Shown here piece by piece: positions 14,236-21,426 of a stretch of DNA of 21,426 nucleotides (position 1 is its first letter; each line of letters begins with the position of its first letter). Below the pieces are notes generated by a model. The model was not told where the DNA came from. It was given only the letters and a program-made list of their open reading frames with translations, and ran no database searches. Origin of the DNA: Bacteroidota bacterium (lineage in GTDB: Bacteria; Bacteroidota; Rhodothermia; Rhodothermales; UBA10348). The position numbers and the translations under genes were made by a program. Where the stretch lies: the NCBI GenBank assembly GCA_004356385.1, contig SMXL01000123.1, positions 1 to 21,426 of the forward strand. Direction: 5' to 3'.

Positions 14236-17200
14236 CTATCTAATTATTGCCAATTTTTCTATTCGTTCACTAACCTCGACGGATCCGTCAGGTTGTTCGA
14301 CTTCGACGCGCAACTTATACAAGTAGATCCCGGTTGCCAAACGATCGAAATCTTCATCTCGACCATCCCACGGAATCTGCAAAGAACCACCGGTCAAAAC
14401 ACCTTCGGGTAACGTTTCTTCTGTATCAATCGTCCGAATCGGTCGACCATTTAATGTATAGATCCTAATCTGAACCGTCGCGGGGGTTCCAGAGGGCTGA
14501 TTATGATCAAAAATGAACCGGGTTTCGCGATTCATAGGGTTCGGGTAGTTATACACATTAGTAATGCGTAATACCTCATCATCTGAGACGATAAACGACA
14601 CTTCTGCAGAAGAAGAATTGTTTAATACGTCCCATGCACGGACTGTCAGCGAGTGTGGACCCGGCGAAATCGCGCCCAATGGCCATCTTGCTTCTCCTCG
14701 CTGATACGAATTTTTATCGGATACAAACCCCCCAGAGATGTCCTGAGCGGCGCTCTCGTCACCGTCCAATACAAGTAACATTTCGTGTCCGACGCCCGCA
14801 CCCACCGTATTGACTCCACTTTGGTCAAAAAGCCGAACAATGACCTCTGGAGACGCAGAAACGAGGCCTCCTGAGACGAACGTCGTGTCGTTCATGAAAA
14901 GTTCTATTTCTGGGCCGAGATTATCGTTCGGGGGGTTGTCTGATGTACCACCGACCAGAAAGTTCTCGGAATAGCCCAGTGCGTCAATATCGGCGGAAGC
15001 CGCGTATACGGTTACCCTCCCTGGTTCGTTGGAATAAGAAATATCCTTCGGAACCACAAACTGTGCAGTGAACTGACCGGACTGCACTTCAACTTCGCCA
15101 CGCCATATGAGGTCTTCCCGAATCTGGTAGTACGGAGTCGGCATTCGGACCTGCTCAAGTAACGGGACATTTCGAATGGCATCAAAAACTGTTACGTTCG
15201 CCGTACCATTAAATGCTGTGTTAACGGTACCGTCGGGCGATTGAATCCGACCTGAGATCTGAACCAGATCGAGCGCTTTCAGCTGGCCAGTGGTGGTCTC
15301 AAGCGGAATCGAGTTCAATGACTCAACAAGAATGTCAGAAGTCGGAATTCCGATTCGCATCGATGGATCACCAAGAAGGCCCAGTTTTCGACTGTTACCC
15401 TGCAGTCCTACTGTTGTATTCTTGGTAAGTCGAAAAACGTCACCCAGCCTCCTTGGCTTTCCTTCGGAATCGGTGCGAAAGAGTTCGAGATTGAGCGCTC
15501 TGTTGAGGCCTGCGTTCAGCGACGTCGTGTCACCCGACGTGTAGACGAGTCGCATCGTAGTAAAGAGTGCAATCGCACCTCCCGCGTCATTCATCAAGAG
15601 GGCTTCGGCCCCGCTCGTCTCATTGTTGAGATCCCACCAGCCAAATGAACACGTTGCCGTAATAAAAAGAGGAAGACGGTTGCCATTGGTCAGGGCTTCG
15701 GCATGCTCCTTCGTAAAAATGTCCTCTTGCGCCAATCCAAACGGACCCCCGTGTCCGCTATAATTAAACACGAGTGCACCGGAATTCAGCGCTCCGATCA
15801 CTTCCTGAGTTGCACCGGGAATTCGAAATCCATTCTGGAATACCCGCTCGAAACTCTCTGCATAAATTTTATCGATGTCAATCTTAGGAAAACGGCCTCC
15901 GCGGATCAACTCGACCACTTGGTCTACGTTCTGAAGGTGAAGATCCTTATCGTCCAGAATGCCCGCGAGCCCGGTCGGGCCGTCATCCGCCACCGCGATA
16001 TACCGGGAGCGCCAGGCTCCGAACGATTCCGGGCTGTCATACTGAATGATCTTGTCTACGAGCAGGTCAGCCTCAGAGCGAGTCTGAGCGGGTAGACGGC
16101 CGATACCGATATCCACGCGCTCGCTGCTTACAGCGCTGAAGTTCGAGTATGTCCATACTCCCTCATCATCGTCGAGCAAGCCGAAGTAGTCATCGGAGGC
16201 AAAGCTGGCATCCGTGTTCAGAGACTCCCCCGTCTCAAAAGGAAAGATCCAGTTATTCTCGGGGTTTTGTACACCGGATAGACTCCGAAAATCATAGTGG
16301 CCGTCTCCAAATAGAAGCGCATATCGAAGGAGACTTTCCTCATCCGTGGCGCGATCGTAGAGGAACTTGAAATAGTCGCGGATCGCACGCATGTCGGGTA
16401 CACCGCCAGAAAACTCGTTGTATATCTGGTCGACCAGGACGACCTGTACGTCCAGCCCGTCCTGTCGACGATGACCGGCCAGTCGGTTGGCCGAGTCAAT
16501 AAATATTTCGGGTGTGACGATTACGAGATCTGGATATCCGGAAATCCCATGCAGGTCCTGGTTGGAAACGGTTGAAAAATTTTCTGGAAGTAGAGTCGTC
16601 GCCGTCGCAGCCGTGAAGGCGATAATCTCCCTGGGTTCGGAATCGATCGATGCGTCGAATTGGAATTCGTGGTTTCCACCAGCGGACGTTATTCCCAACC
16701 ATTCATAGGAATCCGGATTGGAGACGTCCCAAACCATTGGCGTTCCCGAAAAACCTCGAAGTTGGTACGTTTGAGGTCCGCTCAGGCCCGGAACCGTTGC
16801 AAATCTAAGCAGATCGTCGATTGCAACCAGGTCCTGATCGTATGACAAACGAACCCAGTCAACGGCCGCCTGAGGTTCGTTGGCCTGATTAAGGAGACTC
16901 ATGCTCAGCTGCAGCGATTGACCTGCAGTAACCGATTCGCTGAAGATAATTTCTCCCGGAGAAGCGGACGGGAATTCTGCACGTTCTACAATTATTCTTA
17001 GCGCCGTTAATTGTGCGAGACTGGTACCGCTTGACTGAAACGCCACCGTGGCCCTTGGATTCGACGCGATCGCCGCTCGAGCCTTGTATCGAACGATACC
17101 TGCCATCAGTCCGGGCAGAATCAAGTCATCATATATCGTTCGTGAACCTCCCGCACGAATCGTATTACTCATCCAGTCATGACCCGAACCATGGTCCCGA

Positions 17201-18252
17201 CTCCATAAAAATTCTTCGATGTCTTCGACATATCGACCCGTCGTGGACGTTTGCAATACGGCCCCGACTAGACCCGGGAATGGCTGGAGTGGTAGCCTTG
17301 ACCCGATCCCTGGACTGATTTTCAGGAAATAAAAGTTATCGTTGGAGAACGGATGGACGTAGTGCACCCACTCACCTCCGGTGTAGTCCCATCCTCTTGG
17401 ACCGGCCGCATAAAAGAGTACTTCATCCCCTTCGTCAAAACGCCCGTCACCACCGCCGCTCGAGAACACCGCGTTCTCGACAAGATCTGAATACCGAAAA
17501 ACATTGTTGGAAGCGGGGATCGGTCGGCCACCATTACCCAGAATTTTGATGTCGTTTGGATCAATAGCGTCCGGATTCAGACCCAGTCCGGATAAGACCC
17601 CTCGATTGATTCTGAAAATACCCTCGTCGGAGATTCGAATCTTATACAGGACACCATCTGCAAGCACACTTTCGACCACCTGGAGATGAGGATTTCCGGA
17701 AGGGGACGCAAGGAACCGAGCTGGAACCGCAACCTGTCTTCGTACAGACACCAGCAGCTTTCGATATCGCCTGAGTATGCCAGTACTCTCGTCGAGTTGA
17801 TAGAGCCTGGCCAGGAGCGAGACAACCGGTTCTTTCCGATGCGTGCCAAGCCCGATGGCTTCGGCCTCGGGAAGTCGCCTCTTGGTCACTTCTGCTCTCT
17901 CCGAAATGGCTACATGATGCTCGTCGTATTCCCTGGACACGACAGAAATCAGCGGTAGCGCGTAGGATCCAGTCTTTAGGATCAGTGAAGTTGCATCGAA
18001 GCCTGCTGAAAACTTGATAAGAGTATGCTGATCCCAGGCCTTTATTCCGCTCGAATCAACCGCCTCTTTTAACGATGACCGCCAACCGAATTCAAACTCG
18101 ATCAAGGCCGATCGACCGTCGTCAGAAAGAATCCGGGACCGAATAGATTGTGCCGAAACGAGCGAAATCGTCACCAGGCACATGGCCAGAACGACCATGC
18201 TTCGATGAAAACATGCTCGGAAAGAAATTTTCCTGTACGATCGAAGTCGCAT
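14236..18252 (-). CDS. porU: PorU-like type IX secretion sortase (C25 gingipain-like peptidase)
   Basis: PorU is the cell-surface cysteine transpeptidase that removes the C-terminal signal of T9SS cargo and attaches it to the anchor. This 1338-residue protein has a signal peptide (VVLAMCLVTISLVSAQ), a long beta-rich N-terminal half, and a C25 domain at about 570-960. That domain contains 'LVIVTPEIF', 'LFGDGHYDF' (647-655), 'DDYFG', the catalytic histidine H834 in 'NYSGHGGPFG', and the catalytic cysteine C868 in 'LFITATCSFGWWD'. Both residues of the dyad are present, so it should be active. The tail ('YNYPNPMNRETRFIFDHNQ', ending 'KLAIIR') is itself a sorting-type domain, as in known PorU proteins. 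ATG at 18252 is used. The upstream 254 bases hold no gene and presumably its promoter. PorV follows after about 150 bases. Confidence 0.9.
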   Translation of the reverse strand: MRLRSYRKISFRACFHRSMVVLAMCLVTISLVSAQSIRSRILSDDGRSALIEFEFGWRSSLKEAVDSSGIKAWDQHTLIKFSAGFDATSLILKTGSYALPLISVVSREYDEHHVAISERAEVTKRRLPEAEAIGLGTHRKEPVVSLLARLYQLDESTGILRRYRKLLVSVRRQVAVPARFLASPSGNPHLQVVESVLADGVLYKIRISDEGIFRINRGVLSGLGLNPDAIDPNDIKILGNGGRPIPASNNVFRYSDLVENAVFSSGGGDGRFDEGDEVLFYAAGPRGWDYTGGEWVHYVHPFSNDNFYFLKISPGIGSRLPLQPFPGLVGAVLQTSTTGRYVEDIEEFLWSRDHGSGHDWMSNTIRAGGSRTIYDDLILPGLMAGIVRYKARAAIASNPRATVAFQSSGTSLAQLTALRIIVERAEFPSASPGEIIFSESVTAGQSLQLSMSLLNQANEPQAAVDWVRLSYDQDLVAIDDLLRFATVPGLSGPQTYQLRGFSGTPMVWDVSNPDSYEWLGITSAGGNHEFQFDASIDSEPREIIAFTAATATTLLPENFSTVSNQDLHGISGYPDLVIVTPEIFIDSANRLAGHRRQDGLDVQVVLVDQIYNEFSGGVPDMRAIRDYFKFLYDRATDEESLLRYALLFGDGHYDFRSLSGVQNPENNWIFPFETGESLNTDASFASDDYFGLLDDDEGVWTYSNFSAVSSERVDIGIGRLPAQTRSEADLLVDKIIQYDSPESFGAWRSRYIAVADDGPTGLAGILDDKDLHLQNVDQVVELIRGGRFPKIDIDKIYAESFERVFQNGFRIPGATQEVIGALNSGALVFNYSGHGGPFGLAQEDIFTKEHAEALTNGNRLPLFITATCSFGWWDLNNETSGAEALLMNDAGGAIALFTTMRLVYTSGDTTSLNAGLNRALNLELFRTDSEGKPRRLGDVFRLTKNTTVGLQGNSRKLGLLGDPSMRIGIPTSDILVESLNSIPLETTTGQLKALDLVQISGRIQSPDGTVNTAFNGTANVTVFDAIRNVPLLEQVRMPTPYYQIREDLIWRGEVEVQSGQFTAQFVVPKDISYSNEPGRVTVYAASADIDALGYSENFLVGGTSDNPPNDNLGPEIELFMNDTTFVSGGLVSASPEVIVRLFDQSGVNTVGAGVGHEMLLVLDGDESAAQDISGGFVSDKNSYQRGEARWPLGAISPGPHSLTVRAWDVLNNSSSAEVSFIVSDDEVLRITNVYNYPNPMNRETRFIFDHNQPSGTPATVQIRIYTLNGRPIRTIDTEETLPEGVLTGGSLQIPWDGRDEDFDRLATGIYLYKLRVEVEQPDGSVEVSERIEKLAIIR

Positions 18253-18506
18253 ACGGAGGCGATAATGATTTCAAAGCGAGATACAGATCGTTCGTTCTAT
18301 TCGTTAAAACGATACCCGATCCCAGTTCGTAGCGTTGATCGTCAATAGGCCGTATTGAAATAGAAAAAGTGTTTGATTGATCCTTGTTTGGACCTGGTAT
18401 CAAGAAATGTTACACAGAAATGGATGTCCGATTTCAGCGCCCGAATTTACTCGCTGTAGCCGGCATGGACAAGGGAGAAATTATCCTCTACATGTTTGCG
18501 ACATCC
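18253..18506. other. Gap upstream of the porU-like gene
   Basis: These 254 bases separate the DHp gene stop from the porU start. An open frame with a TTG at 18403 runs into porU in another phase, but nothing supports it. I see no clear terminator or promoter pair, although expression of porU presumably starts here. Confidence 0.4.
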
Positions 18507-18794
18507 TCAGTCTTCCTCTCCGTCGAGTTGCATCAGCAGATTTCTAAGAACCACGAGCTCTTCGGTCAATCCTGTGAGTTGTTCGGTTGCGGTCAGAACG
18601 TCCTTAAGAGGGGCGTCGAAGTCATCACTCACCTTTAAGGCTTTCGAGAGTTCGTCGAGCAGTTGCACGTTCCCGGAGATAATCGACAGCGGATTGTTCA
18701 TATCGTGATGAATGCGCGAGAGGTGTTTACGCACCGTGCGTAGCGTTTCGCGAATCTTCTCGGATTCATCCTGCGTCATCTCAACCTTGTCCAT
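18507..18794 (-). CDS. Stand-alone histidine-kinase DHp (HisKA-like) domain protein
   Basis: At 95 residues this protein is essentially only the two-helix dimerisation and phosphoacceptor hairpin of a histidine kinase. The H-box reads 'IHHDMNNPLSIISGNVQLL' with H30 the likely phosphorylated residue. The second helix is about 58-90 ('PLKDVLTATEQLTGLTEELVVL'), and the end is acidic (QLDGEED). There is no HATPase_c domain in the protein or after it, so it cannot phosphorylate itself. It may act like Spo0B or ChpT as a phosphotransfer protein, or be phosphorylated by another kinase. ATG at 18794 has GAGGG close upstream. The internal Met6 has AAGG at good spacing and is an alternative. It follows the PAS sensor gene by 77 bases in a different frame, suggesting a joint function. 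Confidence 0.75.
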   Translation of the reverse strand: MDKVEMTQDESEKIRETLRTVRKHLSRIHHDMNNPLSIISGNVQLLDELSKALKVSDDFDAPLKDVLTATEQLTGLTEELVVLRNLLMQLDGEED

Positions 18795-18871
18795 CGCCCT
18801 CAGAAGAATGGTCCTTGGTAGAGCCTATGAATTCTTCGTTTGGGCTGCAGTTCCCAATGTGCCGCTTCGAA

Positions 18872-19918
18872 TTACGCCGAAGGGTCGGGGAATTCTTCAA
18901 CCATGAGGCGCCGGCCGACAAATACATCGAACGAAGTGCCTGACTTCATTTCGAGCGTACGGGCAACCCATTTCGACGGGTGTAACCGTCCATCAGAACC
19001 AAGTACGTCCATGGTTAACGACCGCCCTGAGGGGCCTTCCTCTATCCAAGTTGAAAAACGCGATCGGGCCTTCTCGTCGAGATGACTTTCGGCAAATTGA
19101 GCCAATCCATTCTTGTCATCGGTCTGATCTGAGTTCAGGTCTTCGGGTTGAAGGCTGGAATAAATAATTTTTTGATTCTGATCGAGCACGAGGACAAAAT
19201 CCTCGGTTGCATCGAGAACGGCTTCGTGAAGCTTTGACAGGTCAGGGCGAACGGAGGGTTCAGCGGATTCACTTGATCCGTCTCCTCCAATGTCAAACGC
19301 GTTTACGTCGATACCTACGGTTGGATTGATTGCGGGGACCTCGATCTGCTCATGCATTCCTAAAAATCGAATGGCGATCACGGCTGATACCGACATGAGA
19401 CTCAGCGCGAGAATGGCGAAGATCAACCAGATGACTGTCGTGAAACTGAATGGTGGCGAGAGCAGGACGATGGTCCAATACGTCCCATCAACAGAAATTG
19501 AGCCGGCTACAACGAAGGTTTCACCATCAAATGTGTATTCGTCGAGAAAATTCCCGTCGACTGATTTCTCGGTAAGTGCCCAGATGTCTGCACTCAATTC
19601 AGCGTTTTCTTCGCTCGTCACAATAATTTTCCCCAGCTCAGAAACTACCCAAAATCGATCGAATCGACGCTCTGAGGCCGACATTACGACCTCCTCCGGA
19701 TATTCTGTTTCGAGTCGATAGGCTTCCTCGACGGATTGCACCGTCGCTAAAGCAGTCGAAATCGAACTTTGCTGAAGTTCTGAATAGGTTTGGACAGCCA
19801 GAACGAGAGCAGTAATGGCAAAAACCACCGATACTGGAAATAAAAAGATCCGGGTAAAACGATCAAGGAAATTCGGATTCCTACGAATCTTATTGAGGGC
19901 GAAATTCAGTTTTTTCAC
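18872..19918 (-). CDS. Two-TM sensor protein with a C-terminal PAS domain and no kinase domain
   Basis: About 348 residues from GTG at 19918 (a TTG at 19936 adds six). The layout matches a sensor kinase input half. TM1 is near the N-terminus (FLFPVSVVFAITALVLAVQT), followed by an extracytoplasmic domain of roughly 110 residues ('RFDRFWVVSELGKIIVTSEE', 'GSISVDGTYWTIVLLSPPF'). TM2 is 'TVIWLIFAILALSLMSVSAVIAI'. After an acidic linker comes a PAS domain ('VLDATEDFVLVLDQNQKIIYSS' read in parts, to 'FDVFVGRRLMVEE'). The protein stops where a DHp domain would normally begin, and a separate DHp-only protein is encoded 77 bases downstream. The pair therefore looks like a kinase cut between PAS and DHp, with the ATPase missing. 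Signal unknown. Confidence 0.75.
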   Translation of the reverse strand: MKKLNFALNKIRRNPNFLDRFTRIFLFPVSVVFAITALVLAVQTYSELQQSSISTALATVQSVEEAYRLETEYPEEVVMSASERRFDRFWVVSELGKIIVTSEENAELSADIWALTEKSVDGNFLDEYTFDGETFVVAGSISVDGTYWTIVLLSPPFSFTTVIWLIFAILALSLMSVSAVIAIRFLGMHEQIEVPAINPTVGIDVNAFDIGGDGSSESAEPSVRPDLSKLHEAVLDATEDFVLVLDQNQKIIYSSLQPEDLNSDQTDDKNGLAQFAESHLDEKARSRFSTWIEEGPSGRSLTMDVLGSDGRLHPSKWVARTLEMKSGTSFDVFVGRRLMVEEFPDPSA

Positions 19919-20008
19919 GGCAGTGGGGATATACAATGAAATAGGGGAAGTTTTTCATCGAGCTCCAAATACCATGCCGAGCTAATTTCCCATTTTTATT
20001 CGTAGGGC

Positions 20009-20128
20009 GCCGTGAGTTACTAGGAGAGCCAATCGGCTTCAACGGGTGTGAAGCCGTTGCTCAGCCGCGCCGAGTATCGTGGAGCCATCATACGCTCCGT
20101 CTCGGCGATTTTCATACTCACGGCTCTC
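20009..20128 (-). ncRNA. Candidate structured RNA between nadA and the sensor gene
   Basis: A closing stem of 9 bp (GCCGTGAGT 20009-20017 with ACTCACGGC 20116-20124) encloses two further stems. One is CGGCTTCA (20034-20041) with TGAAGCCG (20049-20056). The other is CGCCGAG (20068-20074) with CTCGGCG (20101-20107), with an inner GGAG/CTCC pair. Together they form a three-way-junction-like fold. Exclusive alternatives exist: GAGAGCC (20024-20030) can pair with GGCTCTC (20122-20128) instead of the closing stem, and CAACGG/CCGTTG competes with the 8-bp hairpin. It could be a 3' end structure for nadA, or a leader acting on the sensor gene. It matches no riboswitch class I know. A small ORF lies within it. 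Confidence 0.4.
20020..20115 (-). CDS. Putative 31-residue small protein downstream of nadA
   Basis: ATG at 20115 opens a 31-codon frame ending in TAG (20020-20022), 20 bases after the nadA stop. The product begins 'MKIAETERMMAPRYSAR' and ends 'NGFTPVEADWLS'. It has no membrane segment or signal, and its codon choice resembles its neighbours, with G or C common in third positions. An in-frame GTG two codons upstream is an alternative start. There is only a weak Shine-Dalgarno-like AGAG. It coincides almost exactly with the self-complementary segment, so it could instead be a chance frame in a structured RNA, or a leader peptide whose translation alters the fold. Confidence 0.4.
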   Translation of the reverse strand: MKIAETERMMAPRYSARLSNGFTPVEADWLS

Positions 20129-20135
20129 TGCCCGC

Positions 20136-21125
20136 TCAGACCACCGCAACACTCATCTCCATCATCCGGTCTATCGGACGCAGAGCTTGAAGCCGAATTT
20201 CTTCGTCGAGAAAAATTTCAGGTTCCTCGTGTACCAGGCAGAGATAGAGCTTCTCTAGCGTATTTAATCGCATATGGGGGCACTGACTGCACGCACAGCC
20301 TTCTTCTGGGGGGGCGGGGATGAATGTTTTCTCGGGAGAATCCTTTTGCATCTGGTACAGGATCCCTTCCTCCGTGGCGATAATAAAGGTGTCGTAAGGC
20401 TCCGTCACAGCATATCGTCGAATACCGCTTGTTGATCCAATGTAATCCGCATGTTTCAAGACATTTTCTTCACACTCGGGATGAGCCAGTACCGGAGCGT
20501 CTGGATACCGGGTCTTTAGCCGCACTAATTTTTGTTCACTGAACGTCTGATGCACGATGCACACGCCGTCCCACAACACCATTTCCCTCCCCGTTTTCTT
20601 GTTCAGGTAGGCCCCCAAATTCTTGTCAGGAGCAAAAATGATGGGCTGGTCGTCAGGAATTTGATTCACAATGTGCTCGGCGTTAGAGGATGTGCAGATG
20701 ATATCACTCTGTGCTTTGGTGGCCGCCGAGCAGTTGATGTAGGAAATAACGATGTGATCGGGGTACAGGGCTTTGAACGCGGCAAATTCGTCAGCAGGAC
20801 ACGCATCGGCGAGCGAGCATCCGGCATTCAAATCCGGAAGAAGAACTTTTTTCTGTGGGCTCAGGATCTTGGCGGTTTCTGCCATAAAGTGCACTCCAGC
20901 GAACACGATAATATCGGCGTCCGTCTCGGCCGCCTGCCGAGATAAACCGAGTGAATCGCCTACATAGTCGGCTGCGTCCTGGATGGCTGGTTCCTGGTAG
21001 TAATGAGCCAATAACAGCGCATTCTTTTCCCGCTTCAGACGCTCGATCTCATCATAAAGATCGAGACCGGGATCGACAGCTTCATCTATGTAACCGATGA
21101 TAGGATCCAGTACGAGATTGCTCAT
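20136..21125 (-). CDS. nadA: Quinolinate synthase A
   Basis: NadA condenses iminoaspartate with dihydroxyacetone phosphate to make quinolinate in de novo NAD synthesis, using an oxygen-sensitive 4Fe-4S cluster in the cytoplasm. The 329-residue protein has the family motifs '[13 protein letters not shown]' (38-50), '[12 protein letters not shown]' (98-109), '[12 protein letters not shown]' and '[11 protein letters not shown]'. It also has 'VCIVH' (188-192), 'HPECEENV' and '[14 protein letters not shown]' (277-290). The likely cluster ligands are C103, C189 and C282, matching the three cysteines of characterised NadA. Length and ends are normal. nadB and nadC are not in the window. ATG at 21125 has no Shine-Dalgarno. 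A promoter-like pair a few bases upstream suggests a very short leader. Confidence 0.96.
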   Translation of the reverse strand: MSNLVLDPIIGYIDEAVDPGLDLYDEIERLKREKNALLLAHYYQEPAIQDAADYVGDSLGLSRQAAETDADIIVFAGVHFMAETAKILSPQKKVLLPDLNAGCSLADACPADEFAAFKALYPDHIVISYINCSAATKAQSDIICTSSNAEHIVNQIPDDQPIIFAPDKNLGAYLNKKTGREMVLWDGVCIVHQTFSEQKLVRLKTRYPDAPVLAHPECEENVLKHADYIGSTSGIRRYAVTEPYDTFIIATEEGILYQMQKDSPEKTFIPAPPEEGCACSQCPHMRLNTLEKLYLCLVHEEPEIFLDEEIRLQALRPIDRMMEMSVAVV

Positions 21126-21128
21126 GAC

Positions 21129-21156
21129 AAAGTAGCATCAAGTAAACGTGATTCAA
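21129..21156 (-). promoter_or_regulatory. Candidate nadA promoter
   Basis: On the minus strand TTGAAT (21151-21156), 16 bases, then TACTTT followed by G (21129-21134) lie just ahead of the nadA ATG. This also fits the TTG / TAnnTTTG pattern described for Bacteroidota (spacing 19 from TTG). Initiation would fall at or next to the start codon. Confidence 0.3.
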
Positions 21157-21249
21157 CACTTTCGTATTCTTCGACGGAGGATCCGTTCCGCTCGAAATCG
21201 CTATTCTCCTTGATTCAACAATCTGAACCAGGTGACCGATTTGAATAAA

Positions 21250-21426
21250 ATGTCGGTGCTTTTTCTGTGTACACACAATGGCTCGCGAAGCCAGATGGCT
21301 GAGGGGCTCCTGCGTGCATTTCACGGGGATCAGTACGACGCGTTTAGCGCGGGCACGGAGGCGACATCGGTCCATCCACTGGCGCTGGAAACGATGGCCG
21401 AACTCGGAATTGATCTATCCGGCCAC
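21250..21426 (+). CDS. Arsenate reductase/low-molecular-weight protein tyrosine phosphatase family protein, 5' part
   Basis: The plus strand encodes 59 residues to the window edge. The N-terminus '[20 protein letters not shown]' is the phosphatase loop CX5R (C7, R13) of the LMW-PTP fold shared by thioredoxin-linked ArsC and protein tyrosine phosphatases, followed by '[19 protein letters not shown]' and 'ELGIDLSGH'. These are typical of the ArsC-like branch ('SAGT....VHP.A...M.E.GID.S.H'). The second and third catalytic cysteines of ArsC, or the DP motif of phosphatases, lie beyond the edge, so the two cannot be told apart. ATG at 21250 is chosen. An in-frame TTG at 21241 has AGGTG six bases before it and may be the real start. 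Transcribed divergently from nadA across about 120 bases. Confidence 0.85.
   Translation, partial: MSVLFLCTHNGSRSQMAEGLLRAFHGDQYDAFSAGTEATSVHPLALETMAELGIDLSGH

Noticed and set aside
18122..18403. 93-codon minus-strand ORF (TTG start) overlapping the porU start
   Set aside because: The first 50 codons read fairly like protein, but it runs deep into porU in another frame, lacks a good start, and resembles nothing I recognise.
18795..18871. Possible frameshift splitting one histidine kinase into sensor and DHp genes
   Set aside because: The 77 bases between them carry no PAS or DHp homology. The DHp frame meets a stop shortly upstream, each protein has a natural end and start, and an ATPase domain would still be missing.
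1..21426. CRISPR arrays, insertion sequences, phage genes
   Set aside because: No regularly spaced repeats, transposase or phage-type proteins were seen on either strand.

Overview
The window looks like a chromosomal segment of a Bacteroidota-related bacterium of the Rhodothermota/Balneolota type. This is inferred from roughly 50-55% GC by eye, parts of a type IX secretion system (T9SS: a PorU-like C25 sortase, PorV, and C-terminal sorting domains), a Ser/Thr kinase remnant with a TolB-like propeller tail, and sparse Shine-Dalgarno sites. No phage, insertion sequence or CRISPR array is visible.

Left part (1-3000). The 5' part of a CPBP-like membrane protein runs off the left edge on the minus strand (start TTG at 440). 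Next is an unusually long sigma-70-family factor (574-1374, minus) with what looks like two sigma-4 helix-turn-helix modules and a near-leaderless promoter. A tRNA-Arg(CCG) at 1561-1634 (plus) has a strong terminator. About 760 bases with no convincing gene follow (1635-2395), with several perfect inverted repeats. A decayed kinase (2396-2946, minus) joins the kinase N-terminus out of frame to the propeller C-terminus.

Middle (3015-18252, all minus). Reading in the direction of transcription: PorU-like sortase (18252-14236), PorV (14083-12914), a large T9SS-secreted protein on an M6 metallopeptidase scaffold with its zinc motif lost (12797-9642), a signal-peptide protein joining a gluzincin protease, a TolB-like propeller and an outer-membrane beta-barrel (9645-6265, overlapping the previous gene by ATGA), a TlpA-like membrane-anchored thioredoxin (6227-5565), a DUF5683-like membrane protein (5539-4502), then a glutamate/aspartate:cation symporter (4364-3015). 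The tight spacing from the M6-like gene to the DUF5683-like gene suggests one operon concerned with the outer membrane and cell surface. PorU and PorV are the terminal steps of T9SS export, and the M6-like protein carries the kind of C-terminal domain they process.

Right part (18507-21426). A two-TM sensor with a PAS domain (19918-18872) is followed by a 95-residue protein that is only a histidine-kinase dimerisation/phosphoacceptor (DHp) hairpin (18794-18507). Neither has an ATPase domain. Upstream lies nadA (quinolinate synthase, 21125-20136). Between nadA and the sensor is a compact, strongly self-complementary segment (20009-20128) that also encodes a 31-residue ORF. The divergent 5' end of an ArsC/low-molecular-weight phosphatase gene runs off the right edge.

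Points most worth a second look: the ATPase-less sensor/DHp pair, the pseudo-M6 surface protein translationally coupled to the protease-propeller-barrel protein, the structured nadA 3' region with its small ORF, the sigma factor with duplicated region 4, and the collapsed kinase gene.
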